Of a DNA stretch of 64,000 nucleotides, positions 21,437 to 33,122 are shown in pieces. Positions within the stretch are counted from its first letter, which is position 1. Every line of letters starts with the position of its first letter. The notes below the pieces were generated by a model. That model searched no databases. It saw only the letters and a list, made by a program, of their open reading frames with translations, and was not told the origin of the DNA. The stretch is from Andrena cerasifolii. Taxonomy: Eukaryota; Arthropoda; Insecta; Hymenoptera; Andrenidae. A program made the position numbers and the translations under genes. Where the stretch lies: assembly GCF_050908995.1 (NCBI RefSeq), contig NC_135118.1, positions 5,580,001 through 5,644,000 of the forward strand, read 5' to 3'.

Positions 21437-23342
21437 CGGACATTTTTGCATCATGCTGCGTACTTGTCAGGTTCAAATTCAGTTGGAAAGTGTCTCTCTA
21501 ATTGCAGGAAAACGAAAGTATACCGCGTATCCTGCCGGCGAGCGCCCGTGTACTCACCAAGAGTTTCCCAGGCGACCGCCTCTCCGATTGCTTTGATTTT
21601 TGGATATGTTTTATAGGACCGAAAACTAAGATATACGTGTTCTTTTTTACAGCGGCCCGTTTTCATATTTAGGGGTCGAAAGCAGCCCTCAAAGATATAA
21701 GGTTCTCAGGTGTTCGTCTCTGGTTGCTTTTCATTACTTGGGTTTTGTTATGTTTGTGGCAGTCATAAAGATAACAGAGCAAAAACAATGTGTCAAAAAT
21801 GTAGCAGAAATGTGTGCAAGTAGCACAGCCACGTAATTACAAACTGTGTGAACTGTGAAAGCGAACATCAGATGAGTGCGGGCTAATTTTCTGTTCATTA
21901 TCTTCATCGCCATTAATATTCTATGTTCATTGAATGAAATATTATTAAGCAACTAATATGATTTCGATTTTCTTCTGTGAGACCTAAAATTGTCTAAAGT
22001 TAAAGGTAAAACAACGAGAACTCCGATTGCGGTGTAAAAGCCGCAACGCGCCCACTCAGGCAAGTCTGAAGAGCGCGCCCACCGAAGGGATAACAAAACT
22101 AGGCAATGAAATCCAAAAGATTCCACCTACCCCTCCATTTTCATTTCCCGCGAAATAAGCAAGTGTCCAGTGACTTGCGGACAGCGATGCACGTTGTTAC
22201 GCTGTAATCCACCTGCTCGCCATCTTCGCGCGAGAAAAATCCAAACTAGGATAAACTGTTTGCTACCCGTCGCGCGCGAAGAACTGTGCCCCTTAATTCC
22301 CCCTTCATCTTCGAGCAAAAAATCCTCTTACGCAGATAGCATCGAAAGTTTAAGGGATTCGTGGGCGAAAACGCGTGGATTACGACTGAGATCTTGCCTA
22401 CTTAAACCCCTCCCGCTCCCATCCCCTTCTCCTTTTTCTCTCGTACACAGCCTGATCCTATCTTTCTAATTTCCTCCGCGCTGCAAGTATCCTATTAGCC
22501 GAAGCTGATCATTAACGAAAGTCGATTGGCCCGTGGGAGTAATCAGACCAGAACCGATTCAACTTGTAAATAGACGAGAAACAAAGTGTGGTCGTAATAG
22601 TAGGCATTATTATTATCAGGAGGGTCCCCTGCGGGGGCACGTTGGCTAGAGGCATTCCAGGAATAACAGAATGCAACGTGTATCGCGGCTCAACTGCTGG
22701 GAATATATTCGCTATGCCCTGTTAAACATTTACTCGACGTAGAGACCTCGATGGGGTCGTAAAATGAAAGTGGGAAACGCGTTTTTACTTCCTGCATCGG
22801 GCGCGTGATACGCTGTCGCGGCGATACGTCGCTAAACAATTGGTCAGACGTAGGTGCGCACCTGACACTCTGGTGCGTAACAGGGCACCGCTTCCCAGGG
22901 GGCAAACTAATGGCGATGGGAACTTTTAATGGCTGGGAGAGTTTGAAAAAAACTCTGACCACAGTGTCTCCTAACGCTAGTTTATTAATACGGGCTGCAA
23001 ACGTAGTTGCAAATTAGGACGCGGGTATAAGAACGGTAGGCAGAGGTGGACTGCTCTCGCAAGCGTTAGAAAATGTCTTTGCGAGAGTTAGAGGAGGGCT
23101 CCTTGAAGGTTTCGGAACGAGAGGCAACGTGTCTGTAGATACTGTACGGGCGGAGTTCAGTTTGTTAAATTAAAATCTGTGATATTGACTGGTGCAATAG
23201 AACTGGAACTTTCGCTAATGATTAGGGACAAATCGTCGTGGGATGCCGGCGTCCATCGAGGACCTCTGCCCCATCATCGGGCCCGGCTGGTCCTTGTCAC
23301 CCGAGCGCAACAAAGCTCTCTGCACAGATATCAGTTCTGTGC
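21437..23342. other. GC-richer unassigned region
   Basis: No recognisable gene or transposon. Open frames of 60-99 codons (for example 22170-22469 plus, 22690-22962 minus) overlap on opposite strands and match nothing known. GGTCCCCTGCGGGGGCA near 22624 forms a small hairpin. The unique, GC-elevated character (about 22020-23160) would suit host regulatory or exonic sequence, but this is not shown. Confidence 0.35.
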
Positions 23343-23431
23343 CAGTTCCGTGCCAGCGTGCCAGTGGTAAGAAGCAGAGATCCTCCATCCCCTCTTCTTC
23401 TTCTTACCACTGGCACGCTGGCACGGAACTG
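23343..23431. repeat. perfect 32-bp hairpin
   Basis: Bases 23343-23374 are the exact reverse complement of 23400-23431, with a 25-nt loop. The stem is GC-rich (core TGCCAGCGTGCCAGTGGTAA). Pairing stops abruptly at both ends and the loop is pyrimidine-rich. No terminal repeat family is associated. Confidence 0.9.
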
Positions 23432-23586
23432 ATACGTGTGCCCAGACCTTACACATTTCTCTCCTGGCATGAAGAGCACTTTCATCATTTCAAATGCGTC
23501 GATCGAAATTCACGAGGTGAATGGTCCCATTACTCAACATGTACAGACATGATTGTTTGAAAACAAAGACTCGTGTCGGTGCTTAA

Positions 23587-23868
23587 CCCGGCGGGAGGGC
23601 GCACCCCATATTGTAACACTGGTTGCCGCTACCGGGTGAAAAATACCCAAAATTGAAACGTAAAAAACCACGGCTTCAGAATATTTTTTTTAACTTTGTA
23701 ATTTTTATGTTAAAGTACAGCGTTTTAAGAGTCGAAGAAAATTTATGAAATATCTTAAAATCTTTATTAAAGTTGTTTAAAAAATTGTAACAAAAACTCA
23801 AACAGCCTTGATATTTTCGCAACTAGCGCCTCTGTGCTAAATTTTACCCGGTAGCGCCTCCCGCCGAG
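23587..23868. mobile_element. piggyBac-like TTAA MITE (CCCGGCGGGAGG ends)
   Basis: TTAA at 23583-23586 and 23869-23872. The left end is CCCGGCGGGAGGGCGCACCC; the right end read inward is CTCGGCGGGAGGCGCTACCG. It is 282 bp with an AT-rich interior lacking open frames. C-starting ends next to TTAA fit piggyBac better than the G-starting TTAA elements elsewhere in the window. A related end lies at 41489. Confidence 0.82.
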
Positions 23869-23872
23869 TTAA

Positions 23873-24850
23873 GGGAAGCTAACGTGGAATGTGAGCTGGT
23901 GAAGCGAAATGAGTTTTAAGCATGCCAGGGATTTTTATAATAATGGAAATTCAGATTATTGCAACAATTGTACTGTGAAGTACACGTAATTGTCGCTGGT
24001 TATCATGCACCCCGTTTAACTGACTTCTTCATTTGATTCCAGTTATTAATCTTAATGAATTCATGTACAGCGAATTCAGTAGTATGCTCCGTACTAAAAT
24101 TGATCTGCCCTTGTATTGACGAATAACTTCATAATTTCATATTTGTTAAGATTCCTGCTCACGAGAGAATTAATTGGTAAGATACTCTGAATTTCGATCT
24201 CTAATCGTTTCGAGGAACACAATCAGTTAATTAGCATTTTTAAATCAGAAATAAAAATCACAGACCTTTCCTTTATTTCAGAAGATTTCATACCTACGTT
24301 CTCAATAATTTGTTGAGGAATTATTAACTCGAAACTGCCTTGTAAAATATAAAGTAAATCATCTTATTTTATTTATCAAAATTAATATTTTTCACAGAAG
24401 TTATGAGTAACGAGGCAATGCAGCGACAATTGAACAGCTTAAAAATAAATTTTAAATTAAGAACGATACAGGTACTTTTAACTACTTTTACAAGCAATAG
24501 TGGAATTCATAGGTAGAGCTAACAGGAGAATACAAATGATACCGTGAAAAATCTGTCAGGGGAGAGATTAAAAAGCTTTAGATTACCAAATAAACTCATA
24601 CTCGCGAAAATGGACACGGTGCCAGAAAACAGAACCAACGAAGTAACGCTACGAAGGGAAGAAAAATCAATTATCCTTACGAAACGCTGAAAACTTCGAA
24701 AACACGAAACACCAAGAGCAAAGTGAAAAACAGCTACTCGAGGAACTTTTCCCCCATGCCCGCCATACATTACTTTTCCACGGAGACAAGAAGATACTTC
24801 ATCCCCCTCGAAGCAAAACTCACATATACCCGTTTCCACTGTACTGCTAA
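23873..24850. other. unassigned AT-rich DNA
   Basis: No gene is recognised. A minus-strand frame of 123 codons (24519-24890) is Phe/Ser/Val-rich with possible hydrophobic runs but no recognisable family, and it runs into the adjoining palindromic element. I do not call it a gene. Confidence 0.35.
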
Positions 24851-25506
24851 AGGGGAACACACTACTGCAACGGCGAGGAAAGTATGCCATTTTTAAGAAT
24901 TTTTTTCAGGAATAATTTACAGTTTTCATATAAAATTTGTATTAACTACCTTTAGTACAATGCCTTAGGAGACTATAAACAAATAGAAAAACATGAATAA
25001 ATTTTAATATATTAATTAATCTTCTAGACACCTTACGCGCGCTGGTAGAATGTGTAACTAAATTACATTATTTTTTTATAAACTATACGAGTGTAGTTTT
25101 CGTTGCACGCACGGATTCTTGGATTGAAAACACATTTTTTTAAAATACGCTCGGAGGACTGTCCATCTTATTCGCGGATTTTCGAAACATTTCTTCTAAA
25201 GCGCAATATTTTTACAAAAATAATTTGTTTAAGAAATCGGCACGTGCAACGGAAACTACAGTCATATAGCTTATATAAAGAAATGAAATTCCATAGTTAC
25301 AAGTTCTACCAGCGCGCGTGAGGGTGCTGGAAGATTAATTAATATATTAAAATTTGTGCATGATTTTCTATTCATTTTTTTTTATAATCTCTTTAGATAT
25401 TGTACTAAGCATAGGCAGTACAAATTTTATATGAAAACTGTAAATTATTCCTGAGAAAAATTCTTAAAAATGGCTTACTTTTCCGGCTGTTACAGTGTGT
25501 TCCCCC
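24851..25506. mobile_element. TTAA palindromic element (GGGGGAACACAC family)
   Basis: The right end, read inward from TTAA at 25507-25510, is GGGGGAACACACTGTAACAG. The left end is AGGGGAACACACTACTGCAA next to CTAA, a mutated TTAA. The halves mirror each other, including TTTTCATATAAAATTTGTA and the ends of ATTAATTAATCTTC. It is 656 bp. The frame at 25103-25321 reads across the arm and is not a gene. Confidence 0.82.
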
Positions 25507-25510
25507 TTAA

Positions 25511-25980
25511 GGGGGTAGGTTACCCTCGATCGCCCTAAAAAGGCATTTTTTCAAACGCAAATTGTGAAGTGATAAATAACAGTAGGGAGACCGTTTTTAC
25601 CTAGTTTTTATCGGTATTCTATGAGCTTTAACAGCAAAGAAGAAAAGTGTAAATATCTCAATGCACATGAAAGTTGTGAGTAAAAACGTAAAGGCGTGTA
25701 CGCGGTGCACCGTTTGATGGTGAACATAAAATCTCGAAAACCGTTCCAACGATTTAGATGAAAATTTAATGAGAGATGCAGAAAACCATTCCCTACGATG
25801 TGTCAGGAGCAGATTTTCGAGGGAAAAAAATAATCCAATTTTTATGTTGAAAAATACGATTTTATCAATTTCTTGTATGCAAAATATTTTTTACCTCTTT
25901 TTAAAGAATTTATCTCGAAAATCTGCTCCCGACACATCGTAGGGAATGGTTTTCTGCATCTCTTATCAAAATCAAAAGTA
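25511..25980. mobile_element. TTAA element (GGGGGTAGGTTACCC family), right end lost
   Basis: It begins GGGGGTAGGTTACCCTCGAT immediately after the TTAA shared with the preceding element. An internal inversion of about 55 bp (GCAGAAAACCATTCCCTACG near 25779 and its complement near 25935) shows the palindromic build. Similarity of the halves ends near 25970 and no second terminus or TTAA follows. It has inserted at, or recombined into, the boundary TTAA of its neighbour. Confidence 0.7.
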
Positions 25981-27036
25981 CAGAATATATTCTATAATCC
26001 TGATATAAACTATTAATAAAAACTCCTACACCATTGGAATCCATACCAACTGTTCCGGCAATAAAACTCTAAGAGCAGCGCGATCCCTCCCCCATTCTTT
26101 ATCTCATCCCCCAGCCGCCGTTATTCCGCTGAACACCGAGAGATTAAATTTTGCTTTTCACTTTCATCGAATTAAAATCCATTCTCATAAGCGACGCCGC
26201 CTCGTAACTTCGCCATCACTGTTCAACTTCCGTGGCAAAACAGCGAATCGTAACTTTTGATTAAGACATCGGACGAATTAAGTCTTTCGCGGCGGGAGGC
26301 ACGAACGACGAAAAGAAGGGGGGCGGGGCGGGAAGGGAAGTGTTGGAAGTGAAGGAAGAAAAGGGGGAAAAAAATTGGGTACCCAGTGTCGCTGGAGGGC
26401 GGGGAGGTCGGACGGGTAAAGGGGAAACGAAACCCGAGCAACTCCGTCGTCATCGTCTCGCTCTCTCTCTCTCTCTCTGTCTCTGCCTCCCCTCTCCCCC
26501 TTTCTCTTTGGCAATGGAAATTGCTTTTGTTGTCGCAAGTGCCACGGGAAAACGGGTTTTCCTCGCTTGTTACAGCCCGACTGACTGACTCCCTGACCGT
26601 GCGATTGAAAGCTAGCCCCCGAATGACGTTCCACCCTTTCCTCGCTACCAAAGCTGAAACGACTGGCGCGCTCGCGTTTAACGTGTTCCCTGGGCTCGAT
26701 ACTTTTCGGAGGGGTGGGGGGTGGGGTGGAGGGAGGGGGGGGGGGGGACTCGACAGACGGATCTAACGGTGAGCGACGGGGGCGGGCGAGCTATCGCGAA
26801 CTCTTTTCCAACAAACTGAGGACGATGACATGCAAGTTGTGTTTCCTCTTTCCTTTTCTGGAAGCGAAATGGGAAAGTAAAATTTCTCTGATCACTGGAG
26901 GTTCAACGGCTTCGCGGCGGGTTAAGTTGGCGTATCGAAGGACGCCGCACAGTGGTGCCTTTTCCCGAAAAGCTGGCCAAAACTCAATTTCTCAAGTGAA
27001 TAGCAGCTTGTTGGTAAATAGCAGCTTTTTTTATCA
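25981..27036. other. unassigned region with CT and G-rich simple sequence
   Basis: No gene is recognised. A (CT)n tract lies at about 26457-26480 and a G-rich tract at about 26708-26750. Frames of 82-142 codons on both strands (26223-26766) overlap the simple sequence and are compositionally driven. Confidence 0.4.
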
Positions 27037-27257
27037 AATAAAAAAAGATGTGAAATCAAAATGAGCTGCACGTACATAACGGTAATGATAAATACAAATA
27101 AATATTTTAATACGAATTAACATTTTATTCGAATTATATATATATTAGCGCCAAGTATTTTGAATAAAATGTTTATTCGTATTAAAATATTTATTTGTAT
27201 TTATCATTACCGTTATGTACGTGCAGCTCATTTTGATTTCACATCTTTTTTTTATTT
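27037..27257. repeat. near-perfect palindrome, ~97-bp arms
   Basis: The left arm (27037-27133) and right arm (27158-27257) are inverted copies differing at about three positions. They contain GAGCTGCACGTACATAACGG and its complement. The spacer is 24 bp and AT-rich. No terminal signature of a known transposon was recognised, and the outermost bases are A/T runs. Very high identity points to a recent origin or arm correction. Confidence 0.9.
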
Positions 27258-28050
27258 TATAATTATTATTATCTTCTATTTTTTGTGATTTATTTGATTT
27301 CATGTACTTGGCGTGACTTTTTTACTTTTCTCAAGTTTTTTATGGAGATTTGAACTTACTCTTGTGTTTCCCTTCTCAAGATATCTGGAATCTTACTCAT
27401 ATTTCAGCTCCATTTGTTCCGCTCTGACCCATATATTATGCTTTCTGATGCTATTCCGAAACACACGAAAAAAAAAAATTCTCTGAAGGTTCTCGAAATG
27501 GTATGTCACAAAGAAAATGTAAACGAAAGCACAGAGAGTACAAGTACGATATCGGATTTATCAGAATCTAAATAAATGTGCCTAGGTATAGATATTTATT
27601 ATATGAATAAAATAGCATATTCTCATTTCAAACAGATTTATAATCCTGACTTTGTTTATTATTATTTCCAACATATTTGAACTATATAATCTTCTATAAA
27701 CGTAGGAATGCCGCATTTTTCATGAAAATCGAAAAAAAAATAAAATTTTCACAGTAATTAATTTCAAAAATGTTTTAAAATTAAGATCGTTACACTAAAT
27801 TCGACATTTTGATTATATGATTTTTGGCGAACATCGGAAAATTATCACAATTCCCGCAAAAATTAATTTAAAAACCAGGTTTATGCCAATGCTATTTGGT
27901 CTTCGATATTGAAATTTGCATTTCGGACAAGATATTCGTAATCAGCAACCCGAAGAACAATTGTCATGCAGATCTATCAATTTTTTAATATACACGTCCG
28001 CTATGTTGGATTCGCCATTTTGTTTTAAAAAATTTGAAGTTCAGATTCGT
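27258..28050. other. unassigned AT-rich DNA
   Basis: No gene or repeat is recognised. A copy of GTACTTGGCG near 27304 is the complement of a word in the spacer of the preceding palindrome, which may mark its former extent. Confidence 0.35.
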
Positions 28051-28199
28051 AATCAGCGACCCCAAAAACCCCCGTGCACTGCTTTCTGACTAAATTGAAG
28101 TACGTTTTGAGGGGTTTGCCGCTTTTTAGCGACTTGAACCACTGTGCGCCGTCGTGACTTGTCGAAGACGCATTTTTGGGAGCTCTTTTCCTGTACGAG

Positions 28200-28800
28200 T
28201 ACAACGAGGGATTGCGAATTTAGAAATTCGAGAAGATATGACAGTTGGTCTTGATGAAGAATGTGATGGCTACTTTTTTCATGTACGGTTTTACTGTACC
28301 TACAATTAATTCCTGAAGCTTGAGGCATTTTTATTTATTTTTTATTTTTTATTATCGTCGTTGAATGACACGATTTTGTAAATGATTTTTCAGTGCACTA
28401 GATGCAAAGGATTATTACAAATTCGGGGACTCGAAGAAGTGTGAAACATGGTCTCGATGCACCAACTTACACTGAAGGAGTAAAACTGGGTAATTCCTGA
28501 AGATTGAGCCGTTTCTTTGTTTTTATTATGTGCGACGAAAGGAATATTTTTGCAAATACTTCTTCGGCATGGGTGTAAACGAAAATCTCGGATTTGGAAA
28601 TTCGGGAAGTTATGAAACATTGTCTCGATGAATATGCAATATTTTCTTTTGCTGCTCAAACGAAGGATTTCATCGTGGTCTATGAAATGCACGTTTTTGT
28701 AAATTCCTTTTAAAATACTTGAGGAAAGATTCCACATTTAGGAACTCGTAAAAATATGAAACTTGGTCTTCAAGTATAATACGATACTTCTTTACTGCTC
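28200..28800 (+). repeat. degenerate tandem repeat, ~150-200 bp units
   Basis: Four diverged units begin near 28216, 28412, 28588 and 28737. Each has a TTAGGAACTCG-like or TTGGAAATTCGGG-like start followed by TATGAAAC(A/T)TGGTCTCGATG-like sequence. AATTCCTGAAG(C/A)TTGAG recurs between units. Reading frames across it (28053-28328 and 28390-28737, minus) carry no recognised domain. Confidence 0.6.
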
Positions 28801-29309
28801 GAATTTACAAGGTATGGAAGAAGTAAAATCAAAGTTCGAAACAGCTTTTTTCATTTTTCTTCTCTTCTTCCACGAACGGTGGAAAAATATGCCTAATGCA
28901 AATTATAGAGAAAAATTACTTCGAAGGAGATCTACTTTATTATTCGTAAATATATTTTTAAAAAATTTTCTATCACCTACAACGTCTGATGTATTTGGAA
29001 ATATGCCTTTCGAAACGTGAAAGACGACGAGCATGTGTCGCGTCTCTCGAGCGAGTTAAATGGTGCCTAAACACATTTATACTAGCAATTTAAGATCGTC
29101 TGCTTCATTTATTAATGACGTAATGATGTATCTTTCGCATCGTTCGTACTATATCTACTGAAAGACGGTATCCTGAAGTCATCTTTTTGAACATCGCCAA
29201 CACGAAAAATCACAAATGCACAAAACAAATTGATTCTCCATCTTTCCTTATCATTATTATAATTATTATCATTATTATGATTGGATAATTAGGGAAACAA
29301 ATACTTTCA

Positions 29310-29723
29310 TCTACGATTCATAATATTCTAAATTGCAACAAGGGATGAAATAGCATTCCGGAACACTTCTTAAATCTGTGACACAAGACTTTCGGGCGGT
29401 GTGTGCCTTATTAGAGAGGGAGAAAGAGAGAGAATGAGCGAGAGAATGAAAGCGAGAGAGAGAGAGTGTGTGAGTCGGAAGGAGAGAGTGTGCCGTATTA
29501 ACCGTTGAGTAGTTTCTGTACAAGCGCGATAGCGAACAGACATGTCTGCAAACAGCGTGCAATAAAGTGCAAAGAAATCCTTAGTACAAAGAAGTTTTCA
29601 ATTACTACAAATCTTAACCAATACTTAAAATTTATTTAAGAAAAAATATGGTATAATTGTTGGTAACTGTTATATCTACGATCCATAATTTTCTAAATTG
29701 CACCAAGAGATGAAATATCATGT
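29310..29723 (+). repeat. 48-bp direct repeat pair flanking a GA-rich tract
   Basis: ATCTACGATTCATAATATTC at 29310 recurs with few changes at 29671, and both continue into TAAATTGCAMCAAGRGATGA. Between them is a purine tract (GAGA-rich, about 29394-29490). The pair may be the remnant of a local duplication. Confidence 0.6.
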
Positions 29724-30640
29724 TTAGATACTGGTGGGTGAAATGTGCACAATTATGCACAAATAACAAAATAGCAGACAGTTTGCAAAGCTGTTAGAAA
29801 ATGTCTACGAAGCGCGAAATGTTCGATACAAAGTCTCTCGTGGGCGTCTAACGAACGCCTGAAAATTAAGGGGTGGGAGAAAACAAATTTTCCGCGCGTT
29901 ACAAAGCTTCGAAACACGGAAGACGCTATCCTTAGCGTTCGACCTGAGGCTCTGGCAAACGTCACTTTTATCACCCTAGCCCCAAGCTCGACCGCATACA
30001 GTAGGCACTCGAGCAACTCACAGTTTTAGGCCTAGGAGATAAATAAAACTTTCCCCAGGAGTACAGGGTGATTCTCCAGCGACGCTTGTCAAAGAGAGAC
30101 TGGTAACCCGTGGCGAGAACAACTCCCAGCAGTGTCTCATTGAATTTTATGGCCTTCGACCCTCGAAGGGATTGGAAGTTAGGATACAATTAAGAAGTGA
30201 AAAATGTCCAGAATTTCCGCATTTCTCATCAGACCTTCGCGAAAACAACGCCAAACGATTCCTTACGTTTCGCCGATGAAACTGACACCAAGAACGACGT
30301 GATTCGGACCATAATGAAGGAAATCACATGAAAAATTGATTTATATAATTTCAAGTTGACTTTGTTAATAATAGTCCGATTTACATGAAATTTGGTATGA
30401 TTTTCATTGGGATAACATAAGGAATCCATCGGTGTCAATTCCATATCGATACGATAAAGAGTAAAGAATTATTTTATTTCTGATACAGGTATGAATCCTC
30501 GGGCGACCGAGGCGAGGCGAGGTCGGCGCCCCGCAGTCAAAGGTGAAATATTCATTTCAACGTATTAAGAAATTCGTCGTTCAAAAAATATTTCACCTAC
30601 TCGATATAGTCGAACTACTCGAACCACAGTCGGGGCGCTC
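29724..30640. other. unassigned DNA
   Basis: No gene is recognised. Minus-strand frames of 71-87 codons at 29753-30444 have no recognisable family. GTACAGGGTGATTC near 30062 resembles a CAGGGTG terminus but has no partner. Confidence 0.35.
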
Positions 30641-30649
30641 GGATCTTCC

Positions 30650-30900
30650 GAGCCACCCTAAACAATTCGGGCTGCCCGGATTTTTCAACCCGTCCGAAAA
30701 AAAATTGGTATTACCCGGATTTTTCAAGCCGTCCGAAAAAATTGGGGCTACCCAGATTTTTCAAGCCGTCCGAAAAAATTGGGGCTACCCGGATTTTTCA
30801 AGCCGCCCGAAAAAATTCCGGCTACCCGGATTTTTCGGGCCGCTCGATTTTCACGGGTACCCGGCTCGGTCCGGATTTTAAGCTGCTCGAATATTCGAGT
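30650..30900 (+). repeat. 37-bp minisatellite, GC-rich, ~5 units
   Basis: CCGGATTTTTCAAGCCGTCC then GAAAAAATTGGGGCTA repeats about every 37 bp, with divergence at both ends. Because 37 is not a multiple of three, overlapping frames (30543-30881 and 30742-30951) show the same peptide in shifting phase, and these frames are not genes. The CCCGGAT/ACCCGGAT words recur near 34280-34450. Confidence 0.75.
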
Positions 30901-31600
30901 ACCCAAAAAACCGTAACTACAACCCGCTACACATTCCTAAATAATTCTTAAATCTTAACCAGAAATTAAAATTTATTTAATAAATGGTATACTTATGATT
31001 CCACTCAAAAAAGGAAAAGTACAATATATTGCACTATATTACAGATGAATCATTACACTTTCAGAAAAAGTGCAATCGTAGGGAATTAAATCTCCTTAAA
31101 TATTTTCCACCACCGCTTGTTTTTTGTACTCGCAAGTAAACAAAAAACACATCTTGTCCCATTTGCTTAACTGACCCTGGAACTCATTTATCCTCTATCA
31201 ATTAATAGCAAAAGCCGATTTTCAACGACAACTTTATTCTGCAAGAACCGAAGAGCACAGGTGAACGGTAGGCTCCATTCCTTGGAAGTCAAGGATCACC
31301 AGCTTTTTCGTATACATCGTAGCAACCGAATCTTGTAGGATCTATGGATTCTGGCAGGATTTCCTTTAATCCCCGTTTACGTCGAGGATTTGCCGGCACT
31401 TGCAAACGCGCCTATACATCCGATCTGTGCAATCGCGTAAGCAAATTCGGATACCACGATAGCGATAAATCGGCGACTGACTTTGAGGCGACACTGCGAT
31501 TCTACGAAGCGTCATCCAACTAGACAATGCGTAAATCTCGTGAAAGTCTCTGCCGTCTCAAAGTCTGTGGATCGTCCGAAAAATTCTCCTTTTTAAAATC
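30901..31600. other. unassigned DNA
   Basis: No gene, terminal inverted repeat or tandem array is evident here. Confidence 0.35.
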
Positions 31601-31890
31601 AACACCACCATAGGAATATTAGCCCTTTGTTTTGTAAAGCAGAATACCGCTATTCATGTGAAATTAACACCACTGGGGGAATATGAATTTTTTTCAGAAA
31701 ACAAATACCATTGGAGGAATACAAGCCCTTTGTTTTGCAATACAAATAGTACTCGGGGAATATCAGCCATTTTCCGTGAAACCGACACCACGGGGAAAAT
31801 ATCAGCCTTTTATCGGAAATACATGCCAAGAGGCAAGTACCTACCAGCATTTTGTTTTGCAAAGCAAATATCGCTAGAGAAATTTAGCAC
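31596..31890 (+). repeat. degenerate tandem repeat, ~105-120 bp
   Basis: CCCTTTGTTTTGYAAAGCA-like blocks occur near 31622, 31728 and 31848. Between them are AACACCACTGGGGGAATAT-like blocks near 31600, 31665 and 31780. The open frames on both strands (31650-31924) simply read through it. Confidence 0.6.
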
Positions 31891-31924
31891 GATTTGCCAC
31901 GTGTATTTTGATACTAACGATTAG

Positions 31925-32379
31925 TAGTATTTAACGTCTATTTAGCAATATTTATTAATATAACAACTACTATACTGCGACCAAGATAAACATTGAATAT
32001 TTTATCAAATATTCCGAATAGATACTTTAATTAAACAATTTAAATGAATTAATATTTCAATGCACTATGTTGAGTCAGGACAAACATAAACGGGGAGCGT
32101 TTAAACAATACCTGCAGAATGCAAGAATGTGCGGTTTCCGAGCGCAACACACCACCCCATGGGTCGCCGATGAAGAGAAAAAATTCATTTAAATGTTGTC
32201 TCGAATTAATTGAAGAATGTAGTCTAGCCTCATGATGCTGAAATGACATGCATAATCTCTTTCGATGCGACACATCATCGAAGACTTCGAGTAAAGCATT
32301 CGTTAAATACAAAGATAAATTTTGCATAGTAAATACAAAAGGAGATTTTAAGCCGAATGGACCTAAGTACATATTTTGA
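31925..32379. other. unassigned DNA
   Basis: AT-rich sequence with a 107-codon minus-strand frame (32049-32372) that I cannot assign. It ends next to a TTAA element. Confidence 0.35.
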
Positions 32380-32383
32380 TTAA

Positions 32384-33118
32384 GGGGGTACGTACTCTAG
32401 TGTAACTGCCCGTTTTCCAACGACATCTTCGGGAATTTATTTAACAAAAACTATAAGTTCATACTATCTGTCGTTTTGCTTGCATATTAAGATATGTATG
32501 AAGAAACACTCAGAATTTTTTTGGACCTTTTTATCGCACATATGCGTAGATATAGTCGGTGACGCAAATTGCTTAAAAAAAGTTCTATTCCGACAGGCGT
32601 TGATGTAGGAACTGTTCTAGTCATCCAAACTGGGAAAAGTAAGGTTTACTTTCGTTTTTATGTTTGTCACTATGGTTGGAAGCACAGAGGCCCCCTAACA
32701 ATACAAATTTGCAGAATGACAGTATTTTGAGAAAAATGTTTGATTTTTGCTGATAAATTTAGCTGTTTTCATTCTGTAGAATCAATTTTATATAAGATAG
32801 AAACTCGTCCGAGGTTCCAACCACAGCGACAAACCATAATAAACAAAATGAACCTTAGTTTTCCCATTTTGGATGACTAAAACAGATCCCACACCAGCGT
32901 CTGTCGGAAAAGAATTTTTTGAAGAAGCTTGCGCGCCACCGACTATACCTAAGTACCTATATATCCGATAAAAAAGTTCAAAAAAATTCTGAGTATTACT
33001 TCAAACATACCTTAATATGCAGGGAAAACGCCAGATAGTATAAACCTATAGTTTTTGTTAAATAAATTCCCGAAGACAGCGTTAAAAAACGAGAAGTTAC
33101 ACTAGAGTACCTACCCCC
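32384..33118. mobile_element. TTAA palindromic element (GGGGGTACGTACTCTAG family)
   Basis: TTAA at 32380-32383 and 33119-33122. The left end is GGGGGTACGTACTCTAGTGT; the right end read inward is GGGGGTAGGTACTCTAGTGT. The 735 bp form a long imperfect palindrome, with mirrored ATTTATTTAACAAAAACTAT and TTCCAACCACAGCGACAAAC-type blocks. No coding capacity is present. Confidence 0.9.
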
Positions 33119-33122
33119 TTAA

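Noticed and set aside
24519..24890. 123-codon Phe-rich membrane protein
   Set aside because: It runs into the arm of a TTAA palindrome and has no family resemblance.
26223..26766. 142- and 126-codon frames on opposite strands
   Set aside because: They are driven by CT and G-rich simple sequence and mirror each other.
30543..30951. repeat-protein gene with PGFF-type units
   Set aside because: The 37-bp period shifts frame every unit; the peptide repeat is read from minisatellite DNA.
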